Source of the DNA: Sinohyriopsis cumingii
Taxonomy: Eukaryota > Mollusca > Bivalvia > Unionida > Unionidae
Length of the DNA stretch: 64,000 nt
Direction: 5' to 3'
Assembly: GCA_028554795.2 (NCBI GenBank)
Contig: CM068829.1
Location: forward strand, 135,260,579-135,324,578
The notes beneath the pieces were generated by a model, which was not told where the DNA came from, ran no database searches, and worked only from the letters and a program-made list of their open reading frames with translations. This document shows, piece after piece, positions 1 through 14,117 of this stretch. The stretch's first letter is position 1, and every line of letters starts with the position of its first letter. The position numbers were made by a program, and so were the translations under genes.

Positions 1-2189
1 AGTGTAGGACTGTCACGGGCGTAGAAGGTGCACAAATTAAATTCAAATAGCTCTGAGCCCCCAGTCACTAAATTACTACGGTCTAAGTGAATGAAAGACT
101 CAAAGTGAAAAGGTATAACATTTTAATAAAATATCAACTTATTCAACTATTTCATCGACAATTTCACAACCGTACTTCAATCGACAAATGTAAAGAATGA
201 CCTGTACACAGTTGCCAGCAACTATCCTCATCTGAAATTACAGTCTTTAAAGAGTATGTTTCCCTTCGGTGTTGATTATGTTACTCATCTGTCCGCCTCT
301 CGTTTCTCTCTTTTGGTAATTCCGGTACCCTCGACTCCGTGGTCTCCTTGTACTTTCAAAACGCTCTTCCAGGCTTCCTTCTGGCACTACGCCTCCACCC
401 AAATTGCTTAGGTCACAATAGACTTTACGTGTTCTCAACGTGTCTTTCTTCTCTCCGATCCTCTAGTGCCCCCTGTCGTTCCTACCTGGAAAGCTTGCTG
501 AGGAAATAGAAGGAACGAATAATCCGATCTCCTTGCTCTGATATCAGGAGAATTAATCACTCTCTCACAGACCTTTAATCACAATAATGGCGAATAAATT
601 ATCAGATCAATTCACGCACTCAAAACAAAATATTCCATACTTGATTGGTTCTACAATAATTGTGCCATAACAATAACAATACTATGAAAGAATTCTGATG
701 CATGCATACACATCCCTAATTGTTAACTTCTCGATACAGTAAGCTATCACCTTCAACAGCAATCATGCACATTTCCTATATAAACGACACATAAAATATA
801 CAAATACCTAAATGTATGTCCAACACTGATTAACGCTACATAATTCACAATGTATATAAAGAAAATCCACTAAACCGTTCGACCAGAAACCGTGCTCAAA
901 ACTACGCATCGAGCCAAGGATCAAACTATTCCCAGATTATACCACATTAGGCTTACAAGTTTTGGTTTGGAAATTGGTATTTGTGAACATGAAACAAAAT
1001 ATCACACTTGTAAAACCGATATCAGGAAACTTCACCTTACTGAGTTCAATAAATTGCTGGAGTACACATTCTTGTACCACGAATTGAAATCGAAATTTGG
1101 TGGCAAATTAAAGCTTCTACCAAATGATACAGATTCACGTACAGTCATACAAAATGAAAGAAAATGTACAAGTAAATATGAAAAGGATATTATCTTTGGA
1201 ATTCATCTGTAAGTAACGAAATGTACAGTTTATATAAGTACCTCAAAGAGTGCCACACACTGAGTATTGGAACTTTGTGTCGTTTCATTTACTTTACCAC
1301 TCCTGATTGTTGCATTGTCATACGATTCAACGTTTTGTTTTCTTATCTCCAAAAAATATGTGTTTGCAATTCGTTTAATTTTTGAATGCTGATCGCAATC
1401 ATCTGTATCTAATCTTGAAATGTGAACTTAAACAAGGATAACAATACTACTACTACTGACACATCTGACAGGAAAATTGGTCCAAAATATCGCATCATCT
1501 TTACATAATGGCAGCATTTTAAATATGCATTTTGAGACATACATTACTTCACATTTGTATTTATATTAGATTTACTTATATCTGAATTAATATATATTTA
1601 TTTCAATTTAATTGTCTGTCAGTTTTAAAAATATTTAATTTATATTACATGCAATTGATTGTAATGTACATTTATTCTCTTGAGATGATACTTTTTCAGA
1701 AAATAGTTTGACCGAGACTGTTTGTTTTATAAATACCAGGTGTTGATCAAAATCATGACCTTGATTCAAAATATGTAGCAACCACGTAAACAATTTCTAT
1801 TTTCATTTTAAAATGATTGGTTGTTGTCGCGGTCATAATGGGACTTAGGCTTCAAGATGTAAACAATTTTGTTTAACTTTTTATTTCTTAGAGTAAAATG
1901 ATTGGTTTTTGTCAGGGCCACACTGGGTTGACGTGATCTTTAACAAGTACCTAATTTACACGAGCTTCCAGAACATGATCACCAGACCCCTGTTCACGTT
2001 TTAGAAGACGATATAACCTTTGTTTTGGAGAATTATTCTCAGTAGAAATTGACTGTTACATTAGATGTTGTATGTTGTGCTGTTTAGAATTATTTCAAAT
2101 TACTTGGATTGAAAAAGGTTTAAGTCTTTTTCAGCTGGAAAATACATGTGTGATTCTTAATCAAAGACAGTTCTTATAAAAATAATTCT
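1..2189. other. AT-rich non-coding stretch
   Basis: I see no gene here that I can support. The longest plus-strand open frame (892-1212, about 106 codons) starts at GTG, has no recognisable domain and looks like chance in AT-rich DNA. Two related stretches of about 33 bases (near 1810-1842 and 1896-1928, both containing AAATGATTGGTT) form a diverged direct repeat. The stretch ends where the HSPA12-like pseudogene begins. Confidence 0.5.
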
Positions 2190-3203
2190 TCAAGATCTTT
2201 ACAAAGCTATTTGTGGGGCCTGGGGAGGGACTAAAGTTGATGAGGCCTACAAGCGACTCATTAGCCTTGTTGGGAACCTGGTTTCTCAGCGTTTCCAGAG
2301 CGAAAGCAAAGAAGATTACATTGACATATTTAGAGACTTTGAGGTAAAAGAGAGAGATGTTACTCCAGAAAACAATAATAGAGTCACAATTTGTCTCCCA
2401 TCATGGTTGAAAGAGATTTTTGAAAAGGAAACCGAAGAAAATGCGATCAAGCAAACTAGATACGCCGAGAAGATCGTTCTGGCAGGTGAAAAACTTCGTG
2501 TAGATGCTTCGGTGATGTAAAATCTCTTCTCCGACGCCATTCAAAACAGTCTTCCCTGTGAAAGAGATGATGTAAGACAGAAGAATTCGGGGAATCTCAA
2601 GTATTATAATGGTCTGTGCTTTTTCAGAGCCAAAGATGCTTCAAGGCGCCATTAAGTCTAACTTCCCGGAAGTTAAGAAATCGTACCACACGAAGCAGGC
2701 CCGCTAGTCATTAAGGGAGCTGTTGTTTTCGGTCACAGCCCTCTTTCAATTGCACGGCGTGTCAGCAAACACACCATCGGTGTTGGAACGTCTCACATAT
2801 TTGATGATACAGTAAGGAAGCAGACTGAATATCATGATCGACCGTACTGTACAGATCTTTTGTCAAAGTATGTCGAAGATGGCCAGACTATTTCATTAGA
2901 TGAGACGACATAAGAACAATCATACACCACAGTTAGGGAAAATCAAACATCTGTAGATCTCGATATATCTACATCAACTACAACGTCGCCTATCTACGTG
3001 GCAGAAAAAGGGTGTGTGAAGCTTGGAAAGGTGACGGTCGATATTCCAGACAAGAGTGTTCTAAAAGATCAAAGAAGCATCCTTATTTCCATGTCATTCC
3101 TTGGAACTGAAATTGTAGTTAACGCGAGAGAAGAACGAACTGGCAGATGGATTTTTTTGGATAAAAACAAACTAACATATATACAAGTTGAATATATGAT
3201 CTA
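2190..3203 (+). pseudogene. HSPA12-like (Hsp70 family 12) last-exon pseudogene
   Basis: The translation follows the last exon of the HSPA12-like gene at 23992-25058 closely: CGAWGGTKVDEAYK, then FRDFEVKERD, FEKETEE, GAVVFGHSPLSI, GCVKLGKVTVDI and SMSFLGTEI, in the same order. The copy is on the opposite strand and about 21 kb away. It is dead: an in-frame TAA lies at 2518-2520, reading frame shifts lie between about 2560 and 2690, and a second TAA lies at 2911-2913. The final 68 codons (2998-3203) remain open. Only sequence matching the last exon is present; nothing matching the upstream exons was seen in the preceding 2 kb. It is therefore a partial duplication, or a 5'-truncated retrocopy, rather than a whole gene. 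The subdomain with the adenosine-contact motif is disrupted, so no ATPase function is expected. Confidence 0.88.
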
Positions 3204-3235
3204 AAATGTAAATGTATTCACATTTGTCATACAAC

Positions 3236-3236
<1 letters not shown>

Positions 3237-3319
<83 letters not shown>

Positions 3320-3332
3320 AGAGAGAGAGAGA
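3237..3332. repeat. (AT)n-(GA)n compound microsatellite
   Basis: About 80 bases of alternating A and T are followed directly by about 14 bases of GA. It lies just 3' of the HSPA12-like pseudogene. Confidence 0.97.
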
Positions 3333-6204
3333 TATGGTCTGTTGTTTTTTATTTTTTCTATTATTCACAACCATATATGAACTGAGCCAGATTTCTGTCC
3401 CAAGTTATCTTACTTTTCTCTTCATTGGACTGTACATATATGTGAGTGACTTATACATAGCAAGAAAGATACATTGCTCCTAACAACTCCATCCCACCAC
3501 TTTGTAAAAGACTGATTAATGAAGAAATAAACCCCGAAAATGTTGTTCTTCACGATATAGAAATGATTATGTGCAGTACTTTTGTAATAGGATATATTTG
3601 TTCTTCCTGTATTGCTTATTGTGTGCATTGTGTGTGTAATTGCTTTTGCTAAGTAATGATTTTCTCTTTTGATCGAACAATACATATGTTTTTCCATAAA
3701 TAATTTTTCAGTATGATTGTATAATACACGCCTTGCCAGTAGATCTACAAATACAGGTTTTTATCTCCATGATCATTTGTGTTTCTAAAATAACGGTAGT
3801 AGACATCACGTCTGACTTTAGTATGCGAACCACTTTAGGTATCGGCGGCACTCATTTTAAAGAGACAATTACCACTTAGGATGCATTTAAGACACTATAG
3901 TTATATAAGAACAGCACGACCGTGTCTCTTCTTCGTCATGGAATTAAAACATTACCCTGCACATGTATGTATAAATGTATCAAACAAACTATAGAAGAGT
4001 TCGGAACTAAAATTTGGCAGCTGTTTAAAGTTATACCAAGAAATAGGATCCAAAACGTAAAAATTTGACCCATTAAAAAATCTTGTATAAAGAGTTGAGG
4101 AAACTTGGTTGAAATTATTGTGTCAAGTTATATTCCGATTGAGAGTTATTCGAAGCTGTTCATTTTTATTCACTTGTATTGCATATTATAACATAACCAG
4201 CTTTGATCACACTTTTATGCCACCCAAACTTTCAAACAAATACACGTTGCTACGATTATTGATTGTATCCAAGGCTCCGGAAATATTGTATGATCCTCAA
4301 AAGATTTACCCTCACACAATATGGATTTGTGTCCTTATTTATGTTATTAATGTTTATATTGTTAAGAAATCATCATCTCCCCATTGGAATATATCTTACA
4401 TTATATCAAGACTGTTGACCCTCTGGTATACATTTATGTCGTCAATAAAAAAGGGCAGTGAAGAATGCGTAAAAATTAACTCTAAACAAGAGAAAGCAGG
4501 CGTCAAAAAGTAAATTTTTTGCGTACTTAGTTTGCCACATGAATCACGTGACTTAACTTGCATTACCTGTCGTTATTCGATATTCTTTGTTTCCTATGCA
4601 TCAGGATATAACTGTTACACTCAACGAAAAATAATGCATATTTGTATCCAAACCTCCAGAATATATGTAACTGTCATCACACGCATAATCATATCCAAAA
4701 GCGATGGAGAAATCAGGGCTTGATTACTGTCGATTGGAAACTGAAATTAGGTGATAATCGAACTCAGGGTCCAACTCCTCTAACCGAAATGAATTGCAAG
4801 CATTTCAGCAGGCGTAATTCACATCTAAACGCAGCAAGCATCCTTACAAGTAAGCTCACAATCATTACAATCTGTTGTTTAATGATGTTACGCTCTGAAG
4901 CTTTTTAGAGTTCTTACATGTTGCTATACTACCCTACCACAACAATATTGAATATCAATCCACAATAGGTGCATTAAGGACTGAAAAATCTCTTGTATTG
5001 TGCATGAAAACATTCATTAATTTGACAAAATACACAATTTGAAGCAATTTATTTACGACCTGAATTTGTAAAAGTCGCTGCCCTAAGCTATGGTAACATG
5101 TTGGAACATTCTAAATTGATGTATTCATTCAGCCGTCGATCAGATTAACAAATTATGCTAATCCAAATCCATGGAAATCGAAGGTTTTTGCCTTAAAAAA
5201 GATACACAAAATAATATTTACGTTCTGTTTAGCACCCCTCCGCCTCCACAACCTAGCCCTGCTGTTAATTTTTTAACGCGATTTAGTCTTTTTTGGTGTT
5301 ATTCCTATTGATGGGTGACGTGGATAAAAATATATTGCGTAATAATTGCAACATATCGCAAACTATATAAATCCTTTTGAAATTAAAATTATCTTATCAC
5401 ATTCATAATGCAAATATTACTTTTGTCCAAGTTAAACAAAACATAAGATTGTGTAATCTGTTTCTTATTCGATGTTATACCACACATGTGCTATCAAAGT
5501 CAATTCCCACTTATATATGTAGTGGGTGGTGTGGGGTGGTAGGTGGTGGGAGAAGTAATTATTTATCCCATAACTTTGATATACCACAGAGTGCATTTGA
5601 TGAAAGGTATTCAGTTATTAGTGATAATAAAATCTCAATGATATATGTAATATTACAAGCAACTAAAGTTACTGGAGACTTACAAATATGTAACAATGTA
5701 TTTCAACAAGAACCATGAAACACGCTGGCGACTCTGTGTTGAGTGAATTAGATTTCATCTTTAATGAAAGCAAATGTTAGCTAATTCCAACCTATCATTA
5801 ACAATTTCTCAGTTTGCAAAGTCATTGGGTCTACTGTCAAAAACAACTAACTTAATATTTGGCTTGTAGAATGAAACTCTACGCAAATATTATTTTTTTT
5901 TATTTATTTGTTACGTCCTTGCTATGATCTGAGAAAATATAAATCGGAGAGAAGAAAAATAAAATAGTCTGTTTTTCTTCTCACCGGTAATTCTAGGTTG
6001 GACTAAGATTCCTTATTTATGGAAACGTTTGAAAATGGGTATTTCAGGCTGTTCTAACTGAGAATGGACAGTATTATCCTGGTCCTGATTCCTTCTGTGT
6101 TGCAGGCTTTTATGCATCAAACACTCTTGAAACGGATGAACTGTAGGACAAAAGGTGATCGGGTGAACGTAGTTTTATTTGCTGTTCAAAATAATGCTTT
6201 CTTT
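3333..6204. other. Non-coding stretch, no supported gene
   Basis: AT-rich sequence with scattered short open frames. The longest (4109-4513, 134 codons) opens at TTG, has no recognisable motif and has strongly AT-driven composition. I regard it and the shorter frames at 3422-3697 and 5377-5718 as chance. Confidence 0.45.
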
Positions 6205-6554
6205 GTCAACAGCGCACCGTTCCGGTGGCCTAGTGGTTAGAGCGTCCTCCTCGGATGCGGGAGGTCGTGGGTTCGATCCCCGGCCGAGTCATACCAAAGA
6301 CTTACAAAAACGGTACTAACAGCTGCCTCGCTTGGCGCTCAGCATTAAGAGGTTAGTGTTAGGACTGGTCGGCCCGGTGTCAGGATAATGTGACTGGGTG
6401 GGACATCATGCTACATGTCTGCGGCATGATGCCCCAGTGATATCACTATAAACTGCGACATTGCAGACATCGTAGCGACATAACAGAAAAATTGTTAAAG
6501 CTACGTTAAAAATCCAAATCACAACAACAACAACAACAACAACGTCAACAGTGC
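6205..6554 (+). mobile_element. tRNA-derived SINE with target-site duplication
   Basis: The 5' end is tRNA-like: an A-box-like TGGCCTAGTGG at about 6225 and a B box GGTTCGATCCC at about 6270, which are the internal RNA polymerase III promoter elements. A body of about 250 bases follows and ends in a (CAA)n tail. The element is bracketed by an 11-base direct repeat, GTCAACAGCGC at 6205-6215 and GTCAACAGTGC at 6544-6554, with one mismatch. That is the target-site duplication expected from LINE-driven insertion. The head could be mistaken for a tRNA gene, but the 3' half of the fold is replaced by the SINE body. Confidence 0.85.
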
Positions 6555-8281
6555 TCACATTTGTTACCTCCCTTGACCCCAACAAGGTCCACTTTCTCCT
6601 TAACGCATGCTTTCTTCAAATAAAAATCACTGAATACGATGGTCTCAACCAATTGCGTTCAAGTGATTTCTTGCAGAATATTTTCAGTATAAAGTGGAAC
6701 ATATTAACATGAACTTGAAGGTACGCTGGTGTTGTTGCTGGAAAAGCAACGCAGAGAATGTAAACAATTGATTGTAAGGAACCGGTTACCTGCGGCAAAT
6801 GATACAGACTTTCAGCTGGAGGTTTTTGTATGGTCAAACCTTTGGATTGCTCAGATGATTTCTATCTAAGTCATTCGGGATAGACTTTGCAAACTATCAT
6901 GAAGGATGCAGTGACATCAGTTGAAGTAAATGTAAATACAAATGGAATAAAATGTAGTATGTCTGAGTACGGTTGATAATCATATTTGCAGCTTCTGTAT
7001 ATATGCGTAGGTCCTTCAATGCTCAACAATGGGGATTTACATTAACTTGATTCAGTGATTTAGGACCTGCCGACATGATTTCAGGTGAGGAAAACAGATG
7101 TGATCTCATTAATGGTGTTCTACTCAAAGAAACAATTGAAACTAGTGCAATGAAATGCATATCAACCTATAAAATGTATTGTGAGTTTGGAATGGTTGAA
7201 TCATTTGGCATGTACAATTTTCAGTTGTAATATAAGTTAAATACTCCGACATTACACACACGATCATCCTTCAAGTTAACCAGTACGTGTGTATTTATTT
7301 CAAAACAATGATTCGTTTGATTTCCTGAATATAGTAATAATGTTTTCTCGGAATACAAGAGTTTCATCTAACTGAAAGAGTTTCAAATCACATATGTTGA
7401 ATTTCACTGAAGCTATTCAGTTCAACGAAATCAATGTGATGTTCCATAGAGGGAAAATAACATTTTGGGATGTGGAATACGTTAGACTTCACAACTGACG
7501 GTCTGGACTTATTCATATGTATCAAACGCGATCTTTCATCCGCTTTGTACAAAATACAAACAAATAACAAAACAAAAATAAGACAACAAATGTATCAAAA
7601 AATAGCCTTATGTAATAGTTCAACATGGAAAAAGACATATCTAGGTTAGTTGGATGACATGTTGGAAACTTATGATTTATGTCATATTAGGAATTATTCA
7701 TAGGGAAGTAGGAAATTTGAATCTCGAACTTAAATATTAGTCTGAAGTTGTTTCATCAGCCAAACAAGCATCCTGCATGATAACAACATTAAATAAGAAG
7801 CTAGTATACGCCATCTAGTTGAATAAGCAGAGACACAGAGAGCATGTAGGTTTTAAATTGTAACCGCGTTTTAACTGACACATATTTTCAATTAATGTTT
7901 GAAGAATTTCTCCTTATTTTTGGCATTTAGGCATAAATGCGCAAATGAGCATACACCATTCGTTACTTTAAGGTAAAATTTAATTCAGTTTTATTTTTCC
8001 GCAATGTATTTTTATCGAATAATGATCTAAAAGGGTTCAGATTATAAACAAAATATTACTTATAGTGATGTGTTACGTTTTGGCAGCACCTGTAAGATGA
8101 AAGAAACAAGTTATTTCTTATACATGTATATGCACAGATTTATTGGACAAGGTTGCTGTCACTTTCTGAACTTCAGTAAGGAAAAATACCAATCACAATA
8201 CTGTAGGATTTTAAACAAACTTTAATGTTTCATTCTCTATATTCTGAGAGTTGAAGTGGAACTAGGTAAACTGGTCTGGTT
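6555..8281. other. Non-coding AT-rich stretch
   Basis: I see no coding sequence, RNA gene or repeat of note. The short open frames at 6616-6837 and 7388-7570 have no recognisable content. Confidence 0.45.
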
Positions 8282-8390
8282 TTGTGGGGTTAAACGCCAT
8301 TGTTTCAGCACAAGCTCGGCTATCCATGGTGGCCAGTATATTTAGTGGAGGAAGATTCCTAGAAGAACCACTGACCTACGGGAAACAAAC
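8282..8390 (-). mobile_element. SINE fragment (3' body), same family as 25822-26079
   Basis: Read on the minus strand this matches the body and tail of the SINE at 25822-26079: the GTGGTTCTT stretch, the CTTCCTCCAC block, the ACTGGCC.CCATG block and the terminal AATGGCGTTTAACCCCA. The tRNA-like head is missing, so it is truncated or decayed. It is the first of three copies in the window. Confidence 0.75.
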
Positions 8391-10653
8391 CTATATGTAT
8401 GCTGCAGAAGGCTCATGAAAGGGGGGTTAATTGATAAAATGACGATGATAAATTATGAAATGACAAATTTCAATAACGCATTCTTACCATAGGCAATTTA
8501 TAATTTATGGTAAAAGAGTCGTGTGCCAAGATGGAAGTGATACTCAAACAATTTTAAGAATGGTATTCGAATTTTCATACCAATTTTATTTTGCAAAAAC
8601 ACATATTTTAAAGTATTTTACGTGGATATTAGTTAGGATGTGATGGTTGGTAAACCTATTGAATCATTTTCTTCGTATAATGAAGTAATTCAGGGAATTA
8701 TATCATCGAAGTGTGCTCGGTCGAATAGATTTCGACAACATCCCCCAACTCACACCGTAAAAATCAAAAAGAAAAATAAACGCGTGTATCATTATCACTT
8801 GTCACTCAGAGTAGTCTCAGATTAACATCACTATAAAATATGGAAATGCTATTAATTAATAAAGAGTTTAAAACAAATTATTTGTGCGGACAAGTCCAAC
8901 ATTTGACTGATCTGGACGATTTAGAACATTCAATCCTATTGTGTAATTGTTCAAGTTAGTATTTATTTATACCCATTTTTCGTAAAGAGCACAGGAGGGA
9001 ACTTGATCTTTGCACGACAATAGCGCAAATAAAATCCTTGACATTTCGATTGACATGTAGATTTAATTACAAAAGTGTGTGCTAGATGATTCTTTTTTAG
9101 CTATACTGTAATATAGTCCATTTTCGTACTAAATAATTCAAATTAACATATTAAGATAAAGAAGGCAATGATAGTACATTAAGACGGACAGAGTGACAGA
9201 GGAACCCATTTTGCATGTTTTTGTGCTCACGTTAGATGAAAAACCATAGCAGAAAATTCACCAGTGTAATACTTCGACACGAAAAGTGACTTTCCAATGA
9301 AAAATCTGGAATAAAGACCCAGAAGCCAGGCTTAATTATGGTTGGCGATGAGATGAAAGATCATTGTATGTATGTTTTGGCGAACATTCACTACTTTCGA
9401 TTTTAATAGGCAGACTGATTTTTAAAAGTAACAGTTGTTACATTAATGCCCTAGTACTCCAATATGTTAAGTTTATGTTAAATATATGAAATTTATCATT
9501 GTTCGATGATTCTTTCTTTTTCCAAGGTAATACGTCTGGACGATACTCTAATAATATCTTAATTCTGAGAGGTGGCACGTAAAAGGTACAATAAAAATGT
9601 GGGCAATGTATTAAGTAAAGAGAACGTTAATTAAATTGGAGAAGACATAAACAGTGAAGTTGATTACATTGCAAAGTAATATGCTGTCTGGTTTATTGAT
9701 AATGATCAGTGATTCCCTCTCAGCTATCCATCATTAATTGCATATACTGCAAAGTAACTTGACTCAACTCGTACACAATAGTTGATTCCGACGCTTTTTT
9801 ATTCTACGAACTGTATCAGCCTTTATTACCGCCTATTTCCTGTAACTTGCTTAACTGACTTTATTAAGATACAAAGAGTTCTCTTTCTTTAACATTCTGC
9901 AATGAAAGTTAAAGAATGGCTGATGGGTGAGGGGACAGATTAACTTTGGACACTTGATTCTTTTTCAACTTTGAAGTCGTGTTTACTCAAAGAACAAGCG
10001 CTACAGAAAGTATATTTAAACTCCGTATTGTTATTTGGATAAAATGTTTGTAACTTTTGAGCTCATTCGTTTAATATAATGTTAAATTATTAGAAATTAG
10101 TAAAGCTGGTATGATTTCAATTTGTGTAACGATGTGTCACTTGTATCATAGAAAAAATCTGGATTTGTAACTCGATTATCATATATGCCCGTAAAATATT
10201 TAGTACAGATATGTCCGATTCACGATCACATTACGTAAAATCGTTTGTTAATATGCAATTTAGCGTAAACCTGTGGAACATTTGCTGAGTTTAAATGTTT
10301 GTATGTGTTGTCTATTTGAAATGCTAATATAAATGCTGCAATTTTTGAATACGAGATTTTAATTTAACGTCAAAAATAATTTTATTACTCTTTTCAAATT
10401 ACATTTGTTCATTTAGATTGCAACACAAGTTATAAACAGGACTCAACGCTAATATTACCAAAATACACACATCTGTTTTTCTTATACTATATTTTCTTGA
10501 ATGCAAATCAAAATGAGACGATCCAAGTTAGCTCTATTTCATTCTGCTACATTCTTCATTTATATTTTATTTTACGTTCATTTGGTACCTAGTGCGTGGC
10601 GTTTTAATTCTTTTTTCTTCGTCGTCTTTGTCGTCTTTTCAAAATATTTAGAT

Positions 10654-10718
<65 letters not shown>

Positions 10719-11770
10719 TGTTAGAAAACCGCTGATCATTTAAATAATTTTGATCGTAAAATTTGATAATATATCTGGAGTAGTTGATCATATTTAATAA
10801 ATTGTATTGATGATAATTAAAAAAAAAATTACAAAAATTATATATCTCAATATCTCATCACATCTTGTCACCCTTTTTGAATATGATAAACATTGCTCCC
10901 AGTGACTGCTTCTATGTAAGAGTTTAGTCAACCAACAAACCTTTGTATGTGGTTCCACTAATGTGGCGCGAATTAAAGGGGAATCACTATGCATACGTAG
11001 GTCTCATATTAATTCATGCCACTGCTACATCATCATCAACAACCACTACAATAAAAACAACAAATAGGGATTGGCAGAATATGTAGCAACAATAATCTAA
11101 GTACAGGCTTTGAGATTATCGGGAATGCGTTACTATATTAAATCCACATATGATAGAAATGATGGCGACGCATTATCGGGAAGCAGTTTGAGAAAATATT
11201 GATCGTAATAATAAAGATGTAAAGGAAGATTGATAATATGAAGCAGGGATTATACAAATCAGGAAATTTTTAAATAATGTGGAACAAACGTTTACAACGA
11301 ATATAGATACATTGAGACTGAAGTAAAGAAATATGATCCTATTATTAAAAGGTATTACTAATACAATTAGAGCTGAAATAAAAGGAAATAATAAGACATT
11401 TAAAATTTAATTAAACATATTCGTATTCCATTATTACGCACTTTTCTTAAATCAAAGGTCTTGCTTTTCAAAACTGATATTGTAGCAATTGTTATAGAAA
11501 AACTGCAAATTGGTTTATAACGGGATAGGTTTGTATTGTTTATTCTTTGCATTATATTTGAAACTGTAGAGAGAAACATAAACATGCACAAAAACGCACC
11601 GTCGGCAACATTATTATCTAAACGATTTGTATTGTCTTGGTTCAATTTGATGGAGTACCATCACCGACAAAACAACAAGTTGTCACCCAGAGAGAGAAAT
11701 AATACAATAGCATGTCTAATAGCCCGAAGTGGTCTCGCTTGACGGTCGTTTCAGACAACAACGAATGTAA
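8391..11770. other. Non-coding AT-rich stretch
   Basis: Apart from the microsatellite at 10661-10715 I see nothing supportable. The open frame at 10501-10743 is carried by the AT repeat (its Ile-Tyr run) and is not a gene. The frames at 11400-11742 on both strands have no recognisable domain. Confidence 0.45.
10661..10715. repeat. (AT)n microsatellite
   Basis: About 55 bases of uninterrupted AT dinucleotide. Confidence 0.97.
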
Positions 11771-12800
11771 ATGAAAATATTAAAGCATCTGACAGACGGA
11801 CAAGTCCACGAAGATGAATCAGTGCGTGATTATCAGTACTATTCTTATGATGCAGGTGCTCCTGATGCATGTGGACGAATCGAGCTACAAGTGCAGGATA
11901 CAAGCAGATATTTTCTACCCGCCAGGGCAATCACTGAGATCGAAGGAAGACTTCTAAAAGCAAATGATACAGCATTTGCAGGTGATGTTTGATTTGGTTT
12001 TGTTCAAAATATTGTTATGGCGTGGTTTACAAGTGCCACGTACGTGACTGTAGGAAGAAAACATAATTAATCATGTATCCATCTTGTCGACGTTGCCACT
12101 ACTTTACCAGATATGGGAAAATTTTCTGATTATTATTCAAGGCATGCTGGTCCACCAATGATTTTGCGAAGGATGCCACTGATTACTCCAACAGCCGCAA
12201 CGTAACGATGAACGGAGCTGGCGATGCATATGCATCGATGAATGAGGAGTTTAATCTGAGATTATCATCTCGTCGATCAACGTTAAAGGGTAATAATAAA
12301 AACTTTTCATGTGTAATTCCACGGTCTTATATCTCAGTAATCTGCAGAAATGTCACAAAAGTTATTTTAGGTGCTAAACACAGAATTGTGCTAGTCATAA
12401 AAGCCACCGACAACACTATGCAATCTGGATCCCTGTTGGTGATCCTGGTAAAGTAATGCTGACAAAACTTTCGTTGTGGATGCAAACAATGACACCATAA
12501 CTCGTTGAAGAACAACGGCTGATCTCCTTCATGGACAGCGGCGGCAAGTCAACGTTATAATGGTTGACGATGACCTCAGACAGTGTCCAGAGTAACGTTG
12601 TTTGGTTATTTATATGGCAAACAGCATCACATCAGGGAGTGTCGGCGCCACGACATATATTCATAGCGTTTCAGGAGTACGTTAGAGTAAACTCGCAAGT
12701 GCGAAACCCAAGTTATGTTCGTCCATTTAATTTAAGTATCAGTTTTGGTACATGCAATACAAAACTGCTACTCATATCGCGTTCCTTTCCATAGAGTATG
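11771..12800 (+). pseudogene. Decayed Polinton-type double-jelly-roll capsid protein (N-terminal half)
   Basis: The first open segment (11771-11992) reads HLTDGQVHEDESVRDYQYY then DTSRYFLPARAITEIEGRL, the usual opening of the double-jelly-roll-like proteins encoded by Maverick/Polinton and adintovirus-like elements. After frame breaks the trace continues: VDVATT and SDYYSRHAGPP near 12100, FAKDAT at about 12160, then 12208-12456 with the GAKHRIVL core. It continues past a stop with LTKLSLWMQTMTP near 12470 and with RHIFIAFQ and RVNSQ between 12560 and 12730. These blocks occur in family order. At least three frameshifts or stops separate them. In the family this protein builds the virion shell. 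Three related remnants occur in the window (32640, 38118 and 58410). No terminal repeats were found around it, so it is an isolated fossil. Confidence 0.75.
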
Positions 12801-14083
12801 GTACATGCAATACAAATATGCAAGTAGCATCATGTGCCTTTCCAAAGACTCTGGCATCTCATAGGATGCCCACACCTGGTCTAAGAAATCTACCCATGGA
12901 CTAGATGATGTAGCATCATAATGAACACCACTTATAGGCCACTGTCATCAAAAGTATCACGTGCAACACCTCTCTACTTGCTGCATCATCAGGTTTGGAA
13001 CTGCATTCTCTGCTTAGACTTGGAAGCATATCTACATAGTCACCAACGATACAATAAAGTGATTGTTAAATGCAGTCAGGTCTGTTGTAGACACTTCAAG
13101 AATACCGTGAAATAATATTTCAGTGTGCTGATGTCGATTTACAGATATGACATGTGTAAATCTGAATGGACCCCATTTGGTAGAATCACATGGATGGTTG
13201 ATCAACGCTGAAATACTTTCAAATGCAACTTGAACAACTTCCCTTTGAAGATGTGATATTTGCTATGAATACAATAAATCGTGATAGAGTTTTTCTTAAA
13301 TTCACACCAGTCTCTGAAAGAACCATCATTCAAGCAGCATTTGAAAAGCTTGAGTTAGTTGCTATAGACAAACTGTTGGAGGTTTTTGAATCCCGTGAAA
13401 GTTAAATGTTGCCAACTGTTGCAGCCATCCAGTCCATCATTCATGCTATAGCACTCAAAGAAATATTTCAAAAACTAAATTTATCATGACATTTGCAGAA
13501 AAATTTTAAAGAAATATTTGGAATATATATTTTAATGTGCTTTGAAACATGTTTAAAGAACAGAAGCCAAATGTGAAAAAAATACTGCATGCTTTGATCA
13601 TTCCAGACATGATGGAGAGCAACCAAGAAACCACATCTAAATACGTGTAAATTTCGTGACAGGACTGCATAAGACAGGTATAGACAATAGTTTGCAGTTT
13701 TGCACATATTCTAATCCGGTGTGTAAACAGATCACCATGAAGTTTGAAAGATTTCAATAGCACATACATGTAGAAGTATTCACAAAATACCAATAACTTA
13801 TGAAATCTTCAAAGATATATGGATATAATTTGAAGCATCTTCTCACGTACTGCGTGTGATATAAATAATTTTAAACATGAACACAGCTATATAAGACCGA
13901 GTAGCTATGTTAGTATTGTTTGTTAGTACATTGTTCAAACTGTGGCACCATCAAGAGTACAAATATATATCTTAAAAATGACAACTTTAGATTAATGTGA
14001 AATATGCATATTATGAACATTGTATATCTTGAATGAAATTATTAATCTTTCTAGGTACTGATCAATATCACATTTTTTGAATA

Positions 14084-14085
<2 letters not shown>

Positions 14086-14116
<31 letters not shown>
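14086..14116. repeat. (ATT)n microsatellite
   Basis: About ten uninterrupted ATT units. Confidence 0.93.

Positions 14117-14117
<1 letters not shown>

Noticed and set aside
892-1212. 106-codon plus-strand frame
   Set aside because: GTG start, no recognisable motif, no supporting context.
4109-4513. 134-codon plus-strand frame
   Set aside because: TTG start, no domain, composition explained by AT-rich DNA.
6220-6290. Possible tRNA gene
   Set aside because: tRNA-like promoter boxes belong to the head of a SINE bounded by a target-site duplication.
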